Shown: positions 31,000 through 44,000 of the stretch, piece after piece
Position numbering within the stretch: the stretch's first letter is position 1
Layout of the letters: every line of letters begins with the position of its first letter
Assembly (NCBI GenBank): GCA_012845835.1
Contig: JABAKD010000001.1
Coordinates: forward strand, 7,056,476 to 7,120,475
Source of the DNA: Undaria pinnatifida
Taxonomy: Eukaryota; Sar; Phaeophyceae; Laminariales; Alariaceae
DNA: 64,000 nucleotides
Reading direction: 5' to 3'
Made by a program: the position numbers and the translations under genes
Notes under the pieces: generated by a model
Seen by the model: only the letters and a program-made list of their open reading frames with translations
Databases searched by the model: none
Told to the model about the DNA's origin: nothing

Positions 31000-31830
31000 C
31001 GTAGTGTTTGGACTTCACGGATGATGCCATGGGCTGTCAAGCCAGTGTTCAATTATTTTAGAGCACCCCATTGGAATAGCAACGGTCGCGATCCTTTTGA
31101 GATTTATTCTAAACATGTTTTGCCGACTATCCTGCCCTCCTCTACCGGCTGGAAAGTATAGGACTCGCTTCGCTCGTTCGATTGTGAGCCGACATTTTTT
31201 TATATTTATTCCATACTTTAGAATCCGCTTCCGACTGTGTTTATATATCGGTTTCGCCACAACCCAAAGAAATCGGTTTAAATTTCCGAAAGTCAACTTT
31301 TCGCTCCGATGAAATCAAGAATGAACGAACAAAATTTGCCTCGAGGACGATACACACGATCAGAGCCACAGAAAATATCCTTGCGCTCACAATCCGTATG
31401 AGTACTTATTTTGTACGAAAATATTTCTTCCAGGACGATACGCAGGATTGATTGAACACAGATTATTCCTTGTGTTTCATGCCGGAACGATAATGATTCC
31501 AAACAGACACTTTCGTCACATTGTTGTCAGATCGGATCGGATCCGATAGCTAAAAACTGCGATTCCGATACGATAAGCGATGTACGAGGCGAAAACATGG
31601 AAAGACGGGGCATGGTGCTGCCGAGAGAGCACGCGCTTTTGTTAATTCTTCTGACACCTCAAGTCGGAAAGGTCTTGTCCGCAACACGACCAATCTTCTC
31701 TGGGTTGTACATACGATCACTTATCAACTCCCGGTATTTATAGGTGCGCGTCGTCCAGCCGCATTTGTCAGGTAGTATTAAACGGGGATGTTTTCTACTC
31801 CGAAATTAACCAAACCATATAGTCTATATA
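31000..31830. other. AT-rich segment, no gene supported
   Basis: gaggacgatacacacgat..atccttgcgctc and caggacgatacgcaggat are weakly repeated. The + frame at 30895-31161 has no recognisable domain. Confidence 0.4.
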
Positions 31831-31839
31831 TATTTGCAA

Positions 31840-32830
31840 CCCGTAATACGCGCGATCGGAGTACCACACACAGCTTGCAAAGATGAGTTTCGACAAAATA
31901 TTCGATCTCACAGCTGGAGTGTATTTTAATTTTTTATAATATATATTTGCTTGCAAAGATGAGTTTCGACAAAATATTCGATCTCACAGCTGGAGTGTAT
32001 TATAATTTTTATAATATAATATATATTTCGACCAAATCCTTGATTTTAACATTATATATATATGTGACCTAAACCTCTTGAAACACCCCCCCCCCCCCCC
32101 AGCTTTTTTTTTTTTTTTTCCTCGCTTCCTCTTGCTTAAACGCCCCACTTACTATCGAAATCCGCCAGAGTAATAAGCACTTCCACGCCCTGGATATCGC
32201 CTCGTTACCGTTTCAGAGCCGTCCATGCCGCTGCTGCAATTCCCACCCACCCCGTCCCCTACGCCCCCTCCTTCACCCACCACCCGCACCATCGCCTAGA
32301 CCTAGCACCACGCGTATAGCCAACCCCTACATCTATGCGACCTTAAGCCCTCCCCCCCCGCCCCCGGTCCCCCCCGCCACATTCCTCCTCTCCCCCACAA
32401 GAAATATTTACAGTTTCAACGCACAAATAGACCTGCCCCACCCGTCCCCCCCCCCCCCCTCCCCCCCTCCCGCCCCTCTTTTGATCAAAATCAGGCCCCC
32501 ACGTCCTTAAAAACTCCGCCCTCCCCTCACCGGATATTCGACTTACAGGATTCACTTGATAAACTGATGTATTTCTTTCCACAGCTGTCAGATTTTGTCC
32601 CCCTCAGAAACGGGTTTTTTTATAGTTTCCGCGCACAGACTGCCTAACATCACCCTGTTGACCCTGATAGCTACACTGTAGTTGCAAGGGGAGTCGCCGG
32701 CCTATATCCTTAATGAGGACACATAACCCGTAATACGCGCGATCGGAGTATCACACACAGCTTGCAAAGATGAGTTTCGACAAAATATTCGATCTCACAG
32801 CTGGAGTGTATTTTTATTTTTGTGATATAT
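31840..32830 (-). mobile_element. Family A repeat, most complete copy plus tandem end copies
   Basis: Read on the minus strand: ctccagctgtgagatcgaatattttgtcg (32815), the A core, the G-rich half (32345-32510, here C-rich), ggtcgcatagatgtaggggttggc (about 32340), ctaggtctaggcgatggtgcggg, ttattactctggcggatttcgat (about 32160), then ggtttaggtcacatata (about 32060). Two extra copies of the start of the unit follow at 31840-32000. The full unit is about 770 bp. On the + strand ATG 31883, 31959 and 32770 each open MSFDKIFDLTAG. Confidence 0.75.
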
Positions 32831-32850
32831 ACTTCGAGCGAAGCGAGTTT

Positions 32851-33870
32851 CTAATTCCCACGTGCGGTCCCCCCGTAATAGCGCTCTACCAGGTACTCGA
32901 AAAAAAAAAGTTAGTGTGTTTGTGTGTTTGTACGCTTTAACTTGAATTTAGAATAGGTTACTAGAAAAATGAGTGCTGTGGTGGCGGACCGCACGAAAAA
33001 AAAAAAAACAGCACAACAGCACAGCGGGACACACGAGCACACAGAGCAGACAATCGACCGCCAACACGCACAGCGGTCGCACAGCAGTCAGCATCACACG
33101 CACAGCCGACAACACACGCAAGCAGGGGCCATAGCTGATGGCATAGCGAAGGGCATAGCTGCTGCCTCATGGACCGGTCAAACAGACGTCCGTTGGCCTC
33201 GATCGAACCGAACTCAGTCCGTGAGGCTAATTCCCACCTGCGGTCCCCCCGTAATAGCGCTCTACTCGAAAAAAGAAGTTTGTGTGTTTGTGTGTTTGTA
33301 CGCTTTAACTTGAACTTAGACTAGGTCACTAGAAAAATGAGTGCTGTAGTGGCGGACCACACGAAAAAAAAAAAAACAGCACAACAGCACAGCGGGACAC
33401 ACGAGCACACAGAGCACACAAGCGACCGCCAACATGCACAGCGGTCGCACAGCAGTCAGCACCACACGCAAAGCAGACAACACACGCAAGCAGGGGCCAT
33501 AGCTGATGGCATAGCGAAGGGCATAGCTGCTGCCTCATGGGCCGGTCAAACAGACGTGCGTTGGCCTCGATTGAACCGAACTCAGTCCGTGAGGCTAATT
33601 CCCACCTGCGGTCCCCCGTAATAGCGCTCTACTCGAAAAAAGAAGTTCGTGTGTTTGTGTGTTTGTACGCTTTAACTTGAATTTAGACTAGGTCACTAGA
33701 AAAATGAGTGCTGTGGTGGCGGACCACACGAAAAAAAAAAACAGCACAACAGCACAGCGGGACACACGAGCACACAGAGCACGCAAGCGACCGCCAACAC
33801 GCACAGCTGTCGCACAGCAGTCAGCACCACACGCACAGCAGACAACACACGCAATTACAGAGCACGAGGG
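32851..33870 (+). repeat. Tandem triplication, unit 368-376 bp
   Basis: Units start with ctaattcccac at 32851, 33227 and 33595; the third is complete to about 33855 and then diverges. Each contains ctttaacttga, an ATG opening MSAVVADxTKKK, an A run of variable length, a His/Gln/Ser-rich stretch and atagctgatggcatagcgaagggc. Coding capacity is uncertain: A-run length shifts the frame and no domain is visible. Confidence 0.85.
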
Positions 33871-34037
33871 TAAGGTACACGGGCATGGGCGTCTTCAACG
33901 TCGCCTAAGGAAACCAATTATTTCCTCTTCTGCTCCAGATGCACGACCAATCAATTGCAAGTCAAACGTGGTGCCCCTCGCAATCACACGAACCAATGGC
34001 CCGTGGACGCACATGTCTGACGACAGTTACATCTATC

Positions 34038-34063
34038 AGCTGTCGCTCGTTTTAGCGACAGCT
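34038..34063 (+). repeat. Short perfect hairpin
   Basis: agctgtcgct, a 6-base loop cgtttt, then agcgacagct. 10-bp arms, about 870 bp upstream of the sulfotransferase start codon. Function unknown. Confidence 0.6.
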
Positions 34064-34289
34064 ACCATATCTTGCCAATAATTACGTCCCGTAATTGCCG
34101 TTCCAGTTGAAAAAACGGGTTAAAATCCGCAAGCCGACCCTTCCCACGTGTATATGCGTCACTATAAACCATTCATAGGCGCGCGCCGGCCACCCGAAGA
34201 GTACTCGGCCCAGGTGGTTGGCCGAAGCCGTTCTCTCCTAGCAGTAGGTCCCTGAAAATGCCATTCAAATTGAAAACATATTATGGCTA

Positions 34290-34498
34290 TTATGACTCGT
34301 GGTACCAGCAGTACGATAGAGGTAGCACTTGCTGGCCAAGTATTTTCTGGGCGAGGTGGCGATTCTTAACCCATCGAAACCCAGTATCGTCGGAACTTCA
34401 ACTCTTTTTGTACAGATCATTTATTGACAGGTCAAGAATCCTCGTAGTTCAGTACATGTTTCGGCCCACAAATGTTAGCTCTATCGTAGCACGCGTCT
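34290..34498. mobile_element. Family C MITE, degenerate
   Basis: agtacgatagaggtagcac at left (34308) and gctctatcgtagcacgcgtc at right; the interior retains tatcgtcggaac. Confidence 0.6.
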
Positions 34499-34499
34499 T

Positions 34500-34935
34500 G
34501 TCCCTGAAAACATCCTTATGGCTTAAAAGGGGTTAAAACAGATCTAATGTACGAAACCTTTTGTCTGGTGCTTGCCGGCCGGCCAAAGGAGACGTGGCAA
34601 CGATGAATAATCGAGACCGTCATCTACTTCAACAGACACTGGTCGTGCTCTGATCGTGCTGGATGTAGATTGGTGGAAAGACCAGTTTTAATATGAAGAA
34701 TAAACACATCGTAAACATGAATCACCTCCAACCTAACCAAGCGTTTTGTTCCTAACATGCCATCCCAGATTTGAAAGTAGTGTAATATCCGAAACACGAC
34801 CCTCCACTGCTGTAGTACATTACCTTTAATAGGTTAAAAAAGTTGTAATATCCGCAACACAACCCTTCACTATGTTACATGGCTGTTTCTCTAGGTATCC
34901 ACCAAGCAGCCCACGAAAAGCTTGGCAGCGCAGCG
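34500..34935 (+). other. Upstream region of the sulfotransferase gene
   Basis: Contains a duplicated phrase (gtaatatccgaaacacgaccctccact at about 34780 and gtaatatccgcaacacaacccttcact at about 34842). No TATA box or other promoter element could be assigned with confidence. The 5' UTR and transcription start are unknown. Confidence 0.35.
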
Positions 34936-35001
34936 ATGGTGAACCGAGGCGCCATTCTTCGGGGCTGCGCATGGGCAGCCCTGGTGTCGGCATGTGCTGG
35001 G
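34936..35001 (+). CDS. Sulfotransferase exon 1 (signal anchor)
   Basis: ATG at 34936, ending GGG|gtgaga, phase 0. Encodes MVNRGAILRGCAWAALVSAC plus AG. An in-frame ATG at 34879 would add 19 residues before the hydrophobic stretch. I chose 34936 because it puts the anchor at the extreme N-terminus. Confidence 0.6.
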
Positions 35002-38000
35002 GTGAGATTTTGTTCTGTATTAGAACAACAGTCTTCACCAACGTTTCTGGGTTTGGAACCACTTGGAATCGTATTGAACTAACAATCAATTTTTGATTTG
35101 ATTGATTACTCTTGATATACCTCCATTCTGTATACTACTGTAGATAACAATGTAGTCATGCGGTTAAAGGGTACTAGCGCTGCGCCGTAGAAAGGACCAT
35201 GGTACAAGCTCTGTGGTCACCCAGATTACTGAGAAAGAGCTACTACTAGTGACAGCGCTGTCGTGGGAAGGGCCGTGGTACGAGTTCTATGGTCACCCAG
35301 ACTATTGAGAAAGAGGTTTGGAAAATGTCGCAACAACTGAGTCGAGGTACTACTACGCTTGTGTATGGCAGGCACTATAGCAAACGAAACGCCAAACGTA
35401 CCGGGTACGAAAGAGATCGACAACAATAAAAAACACACACACACACGCACACACTTGAGAGCGATCGAAAGAGAATCTAATGACCCAAAAGGCGTGCGTG
35501 TGGCCCCCTTTCTTTTAACATTTCCTTCGACCATGTTGTTAACTTGCAGATATTTGCACCGTTCAACCCAGAAGAGCCTCCAGAGTACTGCACGGCCTAC
35601 CACCACCTCGTCAAGTCAGGCGGGACCAGCCTCAAGGATCAACTCCAACGAGAGAGTGTTCGACATGGACTACCAAAACCAGGTAGAACGCGGACGAGGG
35701 CTACGGTAGATAAGGTTGTGTGGGACGGCTGACTACAGGGTCGCCGACTAGTTCTATGCGGGCCATATAGGTGTTACAGTTTAAAGCCACCTAGTGGAGT
35801 CAGGAGAGACCACCAACTGCAAATGCGGGGTGTTCGACTCGGATTACGGAAACCAGCCAAGTATATACGATTTCACACGATGTACTGTACTATACGATGT
35901 CATACCGTACCGTGCAGTGCCATGCCATAAAATGCCATTCTACACCATACCATACAACGCCATACCATACCACACCGTACCACACCTACCCTACCAAATA
36001 CCATACCGTACCATACCATACCACGCCATACCATGCCATACCATACCACACCATGCCATACCATGCCATACCATACCACACAATACCATGTCATACCATA
36101 CCATACTGTACCGTACCATACCATACACATACCATACCATACCATTCCATTCCATACCATACCATACCATATCATATCATATCATATCATATCATATCAT
36201 ACCATACCATACCATGCCATGCCATGCCATGCCATGCCATACCATACACCACCTCGTGACGTCCGGTAGGACGAGTCTCAAGGATCAGCTCCAAAGTGAG
36301 GGTATCGACACGGACTACCGAAACCGGGCGAAAAAGTAGGACATGACATCAGGTTATGACCCCGATATATCGTCTCCAGTGAACGCGGAAAACGTATACA
36401 ACTTCACCCCCACACTTACTAGCTGTTTTATACTTCGGTTCGTGTCTCCTTCGTTTTTCTGCTTTTGGCAGCACACCCCGCGTCCATCCACATATTTCTT
36501 CCACCGCCACAGAAATACTAGGAAAAGCGTGGTGACTGAAGAAAAGAGTCCGCGTGCAACTCAGGGCTTTTTTTTTTCAACTCGTGTATAATCTCATCCC
36601 ATCTTTTGTCTTAACACATTTAAGCTTCGTTTTCTCCCCCCATAGATGTAACTCAGATCCAGGGTGTAAGTAGGCTCTTAACCCCCCTCCCCGCTACAAT
36701 CGCGGGAAGGTTTCAGCACATTCTTCCCTCGTCCCGACTCCCGTCGAATTTAGGCAATGCATCTCGTCCACTGTCGTATTTTTCTCAGCTGCCACAACAC
36801 TATGAATTGCTAATGGACAAGCTGAACACGCATGATGACTGAATAACGTAATCGGCGTGCAATCGAGGAAATATATCACCTCCGTGCACTTCTGTCGTCC
36901 GCGGCAACGAACCCGTTCACTCTAAGGCAATGCATCTCGTTCGTTTCTTCTTTTGTCAACTGCCACAAAACTATGAATTCTCCAATGGGCAAGCTGGACG
37001 CGCCCGATAACTGAATGAATTAGTTGGCGTTGAATATATCCAGGAAGTATATCACCTCCGTCCACTTCTCTGTCGTCCGTCCGCAGCAACAAAAGCGTCA
37101 ACTCTCAAAATCGACCAGCATGGTAACAATCAGAGACTACAGCAGTCGTCAGGCAACCCAGGCATTATCACCTCGATCGACTTATTTCCTTCTTTTGAGG
37201 AGCTATGTGCCTCTCGCAAAAAACGATTTTGGGAAAAACAGAAACGCTACACACCATGGGAAACCCCATGTCCCAGGAGGTATACAACGAAAGTCATACC
37301 GAAAAATGTTGACTTTCGGACGAATGTGTGGGTTTAGGAGCCCTGCCATTTTCAGAAATCGACCCAACCAAAAAGTGCTACCATTGTTCGCAACACGCGT
37401 CGTGACCACCACAAAAAAAAGGAAATTTGAAGGACAAGCACGATCACTGAACAAAGTAGTTGACGTGAAATCGTGGCAATGTGTCACCTCTATTTCACAC
37501 TTCTTTCATCCGCCGACACAAAATATATATGAAGTCTCCAAAGCGAAAGCATGGTGCGGCTAAAATTTTCGCCGGAGAGAAAGGCAATGTGTCCCTCCAT
37601 TCACGTAAGTCGTCACTACCGCAAAGTATTGAACATCTACCTCTGGTAAAGAACAAGCGTGGCGACTAAATACACGAGGCGGCGTGCAATTCAGTCAATG
37701 GTGTATCTCCACCCACTTGTTTCGTCCACCGCGTCGCACAATCTGAAGTCTCTGAAGGACAGTCATGGCGACTGAAGTCGTCGGCGGAATAATCAGGCAA
37801 AGCCTCACATCCATTCACTTACGCCGTTTATTGCCGCCGCAAAACATGGTCGACCACCGTAAAACGTTAACTCTCTGTAGGACATGCATTGTGACTAAGA
37901 GGCACGCTACGATACAGGTGCAGAGCCATCCCACGTCATTATTTTGGGGTGCAACCGAAAGTTTCTGGGCTCCTAGCCCGAGGAGCTCAGCATCATCATC

Positions 38001-41000
38001 ACCCGAAACATGACTTGGAAGGCATTCTCATTCGCGCAATCCCACCGAACTTTCTATGCCCTAATCCTTAAAACAAAGCTTACTCGTAAAATTATTGGAC
38101 TTTATTAATAACCAGTAGTTTCTTTGCTTGAGGAGCTCAACCGTAACATCAACAGTGACATTAACATTAACATTAACATCATAATATTAACATAAACATT
38201 AACCAACATCAACATTAACATTATTAACATTATTAACATTATTAACATTATTAACATTGTCAACATTATTAACATTAGCATTAACATTATTAACATTAGC
38301 ATTAACATTACTAACATTATTAACATTAACATTAACATTAACGTTGACGTTAACATTAACATTCACATTCGCATTCACATTCACATTCACACTCACATTC
38401 ACATTCACATTCACGTTAACGTTAACACTAACATTAACATTGACATTGACATTGACATCGACATTGACATTAACATCAACATCAACATCAACATCAACAT
38501 CAACATCAACATCAACATCAACCAACATCATTCAACACTTTTCGTCTGAAAAGGTTTCCGAATGATTAACGGGCTAACATCGTTGGAAATAGGCCACATT
38601 TTGGTTGCATCGAGGAACCTCAGAAAAAAAAAGGGGTGCACCTCTACCGTAGCACGCGTAGGAGGTGGAATGCATGTATGAAGCTAAACGCTGGAGGATC
38701 TCTATTCCTCGCCCCAATTCCTGCTTTTTTCGAAACATGATGAACGACCAACCCTGATGAACAATCCCGTGGGCCCCCAAGGTATGCAACGATAAAAAAA
38801 TTGCGACACTCGAGAACAAGGAAAATTCAGCGGATGTTGGGGCTCAGGGGCCCCGTCGTTCAGAAAATAAAATCAGCGAAACACTTTCGGCCCTATATTG
38901 CAGTAATCGTCTTCTCGACTTGAAGCCATCCCACGCTAGACGTGCAGCATATCTTTCTAGGCTCCCTGTCAATATTAATAGCGTGAGGAGCCCAATATTT
39001 CATCCGAAAGTATGACTCCGAAGGCATTTCGTTCGGGCCAATCGACCAGTGTTTCGACGCCCTAGTCTTGAAACAACTTTTTTTTATTTTTAATCCTCCG
39101 GCGGATGGGGAAAAATAAAGCTTTAGCTCACCACACTTCCACGTATTTTAATACGAGTCGTGTGTCGATTTAACTCAGTTGCTTTCGCAGCCCAACGCTA
39201 GCTGGCGCACCCTGCGGGTCCCATTGTAGGCACAGCGTAAGCTGTCCCTATAAGTGGTCTTCGTTACAACCCCGGCAGCGCAAGCTCTTTACTCGTAAGA
39301 TTGTTACACTTAACCGATGGTTCGACGCTTGAGAAGCTCAACCGGTGAGAAACGGACGCGCATGCGCCACGGTGGGAGTGGTACACCATTTTTTTTTTTC
39401 CTGAGGCCCCTGACGCGGGGGAAGCTCTGTTCCTTTTTCTCCACCCAAAAGCTGTTTTTGTGGGAAATTGAAGTGCTACGCGGCGGACAAGCTCATGGCC
39501 TACAGCAGTAGGTAGGTATACACAACGAAAATTGTTATTAAAAAAACAAACGAATTTTCGGACGATGTTGCGGCTGAGGTGAGCCCTTGTCAGATTCAGG
39601 AATCGATTCACTCTCGGAGTGCTACTTCTATTTTAGCGCGCGTCAACTTTTGCCCCGAAAAAGGCAACACCTACCGTGTGGGATGACCCCTTACCTGCAC
39701 GCACGCCCCGCCCTCCAGGTATTTGCACGTCTGACGGGAGGACTACGGGTAAGATGTGCAAGGACGCCCTCGTGGAAAGCACAGTCATTATGGGTTACGC
39801 AGAAGAGCTGAGGTGCGCGCTACGAGTACTTTTTTTTTTTTTTATTGGTCGCGTTTACTTTTCCAGCTTAGGTTACGAAGAAGAGCTGAGGTAGGTGCGC
39901 GTTACGGGTACATATACCTCGTATTTTAATGTTTGTATACAGCTCAACTCATGTATATGATAAGAGGATTTCCCCTCTTCGACCCTCCTTCTGAACAAGT
40001 CGTGGTCACAGGCGTCTTCCCCCCCCCCCCCCCCCGGTACGCAGAAGGTGCACGCTTCGGGTATTTTTTGTTTTATGTTTTTACAGTGGCCATTTGCAGT
40101 GTCCAGCTCAACTCGTATATATGGTATCAAAAGAGGTTGTACCGTCAGCGACCTTCCTTCTGAACAAGCCGCGTGGTTGCAGGTGTCTCGCCCCCCCCCC
40201 CCCTCTCCCCCGCCCGCGGTACGCACCTTCGTTTTCATCGCGCATAAAGGGTTCGGCATTCCCAATTTTCAGCTTCTGTATGCTGGTCGATTTTCATCGA
40301 ATGCCACCACCTCGTGCTCTCGCGGTTTCCGCCTGTCAATTTTGTAAGAAAGAGTCCCTTGCGGCATTTGAACCTACGACATCGACCTCAATCGTTACGC
40401 GGCTGCAGCACCTGCGAAAACGCCGGCTTGCTACCGGTTAAAAAGGCGTCGTTCGGGTGGATAATTTCAGAAATGCGTGTTACAGGGCAAAAGAAGAAAA
40501 AAAATGCAAACGGCGCCCGTTTTCGCACAAAATGGGCTATAAAAAGGATTGAACGGCGCCCGCGAACGGTAACCGCAAGTGTTGGAATGCTTTAATACAG
40601 GGGATGGGGCAATATCATCCCCTCCAGGGGAAAAGGTATCCATCCGAGTTTTTCACGATGAGAATACCGAGCGTCTGCTCGAACCCCGCAAGTAGTCTTT
40701 TCTCCAATGCTCAGCTGGCCTTGGGGCAAACCCAGAAAAATCAGACGGGAGTAGGCTACAACTAATTATAATGAATTCTCCCGCGTAACCGATAAATTAT
40801 ATGCACGAGTTCGATTGTCTCGACGATCATATCACCCCTGCCATAAATAAGACGAGTGGGCTGATGTCTCTTGTAACCCAAAAACAGCCTTTTTCTTTCG
40901 TGCTTCTTGTTTGCGCACCAAGACGGAACCAGTGGTCTATTGTCGTAAGATATCCCTTGTCATCCCAAACCAGCCTTCATTCTTGCTACCTTGTCGCGCA

Positions 41001-44000
41001 CCACAAACCGAATCATATGCAGAAACTCGTTGGTGGCGAACGGGAGAGAATGCGAGTTCTTCATGATGATGAGACATCCCATCGACCGTGTGTAGTAACA
41101 TGTGCGAGTTAGATTGTCTCGGCGATCATATCTTCCCTTCCACAAACAAGACGAGTGCGCTATTGTTGTGAAATGTATCCCTCGTAACCCCAAAAGCAGC
41201 CTTATGTTCTTGCTTCTTTGTCGCGCACCAAAACCGAACCATGCAAAAACTCATTACTGGCGAACGGGAGGGAATGCGATTTCTTCACGACGATGAGAAA
41301 TACCATCAAATGTGTAAAATGCGCGTTTTTTTACCGCCCAAAGGATCATATAATTCCTTCACACCGTAAAACTGGACGAGTGGGCTATTGTTGCAAGATG
41401 TGCCCCTGTAACCCAAACACAGCCTTCATTTCTTCTTTTTCGCGCACCACTTGTGAACCGAACCGTGTGCAGGAATTCATTGGCGGCGAACGGGAGGGAA
41501 TGCGAGTTCTTCACGATGATGAGAAATCCCATCGACCGCGTGATCAGCGCGTTTTTTTACTGTCCCAAGGATCACGACGTCCAGGCCAACCGCCCATCAA
41601 AGGTAGGAGCCATCACCCACGGTAGTTGTTGCAGTGGTTAGTGTCAAACAAAATTTGTCTGAACGGTTGAGCTCCTCAAGCGTGGGAACTATGGATTGTT
41701 ATGGTGTTTTTACTTGTAAGTATATTTATTTTTTGGACTCAGCGCTTATAGACATGTTGGTCGGCGGGTTACACGAACGAACGGAAGAAAAAAGCTTCTC
41801 GAATGAAAAAAAAAAAAAGAAATAAAAGTTTCTGAGCTCCGAACTACAAAAATGACAGCCAAAAAAAATTAAATTAGAAAATTTTACGGCAAACTCGAAA
41901 AAGAACAAAATTATTGAGCTCCTCATGTTCTTAGGAGTTTCTCAGAAAATTCTTGAAATAATCTGCTGCACCCCCGGCGTGAGATGACTCTCGGTACGAG
42001 GACGTGGGAGCGGGCCGCTTGTGGTTCCGGTGCGGGGCGAGCGCTACGGCAGAGTTGCACTTTGTTTTTTCTTCTGAGATTCCCCTCGCTCGAGGAACTC
42101 TAATATGCTGTAGGAGTCAACCAGCAAGGCGGTGGGTGTGCCGTTTCAACCATGACGCTTTCTACGATAGAAGTGTACCACTTTTTTTTCCTGATTTTTC
42201 CTCAATTTAGGAGCGTAAGATCTTTCCCAAAAACTTGTGTGTTTGTGGAAAAAAATAAAACCGCTGCCAGCGGATGAAAACCCCCGCCATGGCCTAGGTG
42301 CACCACGAGAATCACGCAAAAAAAAACGGCCTCTTATTTTTTTTTTGTCCGACGATTTCGGGTTAAGGACCCCCGTCATTCGAAAACCCTTTCAGACGAA
42401 AAGTGCTACCTCTAACGTAGCACGCGTCACATGGCCGCCTTGTTGGAGAAGGTCGCCTTATTCATGCTAGGCTATGAGTGCAGTTCTCCCCAGTCGCGCC
42501 AAGCGATTTTGACCGCTTTGTATCGGGATACTGCCTTACTTAGACCGCTGTATCGTTTGAGGGGACCCTTCACTGTACCCCCCCCCCCCCCGTCCAAAAA
42601 CTGATATAGAAAAAAAGTAAGGTACAAAACCAATGAAGAGGCTCAAGTCCTGCTAGAAGGCATAAAACAGAAACTCTTCTTTTGCTAGATCAAGGTGTAC
42701 TTTTCTCTTCTTTTTGTTTTTTCAAGGGCAAGGCATTGCTCGTGAGATTTTTAGGAAATTTGTAAAGAGCTTGACTCAAAATCAGTTTTTCTGTGAAGCA
42801 TACGTAGAGCGCCGCGAGTGAGGAACGAGGAATATCTCAGAAAAAAGATACGGTGCAACTCCACCTGCTGTAGCGCTTTTTTTTTAATGTTTTTACGGCC
42901 TCAAGGATCATTGTGCTCAGGTAAACCGACCATCAAAAAAGCAAACGAGTATGTAGGTTGGCTCTGTGGGCTGTCTGGAAAAAGAAGATTCCGAAAGTCC
43001 AACCTAGTTTCCGATATCGAGACGCGGAAGGTCATACTAAAGCCGTGCAAAAACACGAGACAGTCGGCGTGTTTTCTAGTCATTTTCCCCCTATGACACC
43101 GACGTTCAGGCAAACCGCGCATCAAAGGTAGGCAGTCGACATTTGTGTGCTTTAAAACCTCAAACGATCATATATGTCTCTCTTCCTCGGTCCCTCCCGC
43201 CCTCAAATATTCCATCTCTCTTCCCCCCTTCCGTTCCTTCCATGTTTTATATTCTTCTTGCGCTCCCTCCCTCCCCGCCCTCCCCACCCTTCCTCCCTCC
43301 CCGCCCTCCCTCCCTCCCACACTCGCGCCCTCCCGTCCATGCATCGCCCCCTCCTTCGTGACGCCTATTTACAGTGGTGTGGGGGATCTGAACAGGAGCC
43401 AGAGTCTATCAACGCTCGACTGCTAGATTTCACGGCCCACATGTTCTCCAATACGGCATACCAATCGCTCTATCGGTCCATTGCTTGCAATCCCAATTTT
43501 GAGCTGTGTCCGCCAGACCATGCGGTAAGTTCTGAAAGCGTTTCTCGCGGCGTGAGGCGTATGGCAGTGGCGTGATATCGGGCGAGAATTGAGTTCAATA
43601 CGATATTGCTAAGCGTACGATGTAGATATTCGAAAAATATCAACCCTTCCTTATCGATGAAGGAGAAATCAAACCATCACGACATCGATAAAGCTAGAAA
43701 TCTCATCTGTACGGAGTCGATCACAAATTCGAGGTCGGATCATGCGGATCACGGATATCCGATATTGGATTAAAATCGAGTTCGATAAAATATCGACAAA
43801 GAACCCGAGAACGATGCTTGCACGATTTCGATAAATTAAAGGTAAAATCAACCCGCACAACCTCATTAAACAAAAACAATCAAATCGACACGAGTTCGAT
43901 GCCAAATATGAGTTATGCACGCCGGATCATGCGTTTTCTCGATCTGTTCCTCCCGGCGTGGGGCGTAGAGATGGTTATCGGATAATGATAATCGATTTCG

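Larger units (their letters stand above)
37901..38665. mobile_element. Family C MITE split by family E and a hexamer array
   Basis: C left end gcacgctacgatacaggtgca (37903). The right part cacttttcgtctgaaaagg..accgtagcacgcgt is at 38536-38663. Between lie an E piece and (ACATTA)n. Confidence 0.65.

Noticed and set aside
35794-36339. 181-codon Tyr-His-Thr-Ile-Pro-rich ORF
   Set aside because: It is the (CCATA)n array joined to an exon-2 echo; the frame is open because the repeat has no stop in that phase.
37024-37563. 179-codon + ORF in intron 2
   Set aside because: It crosses the degenerate tandem array and a family C insertion; no domain and no consistent peptide between array units.
38105-38565. 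Val-Asp-Val-Asn, Met-Leu and Leu-Thr repeat proteins on both strands
   Set aside because: All frames of the (ACATTA)n array stay open; no unique sequence supports a gene.
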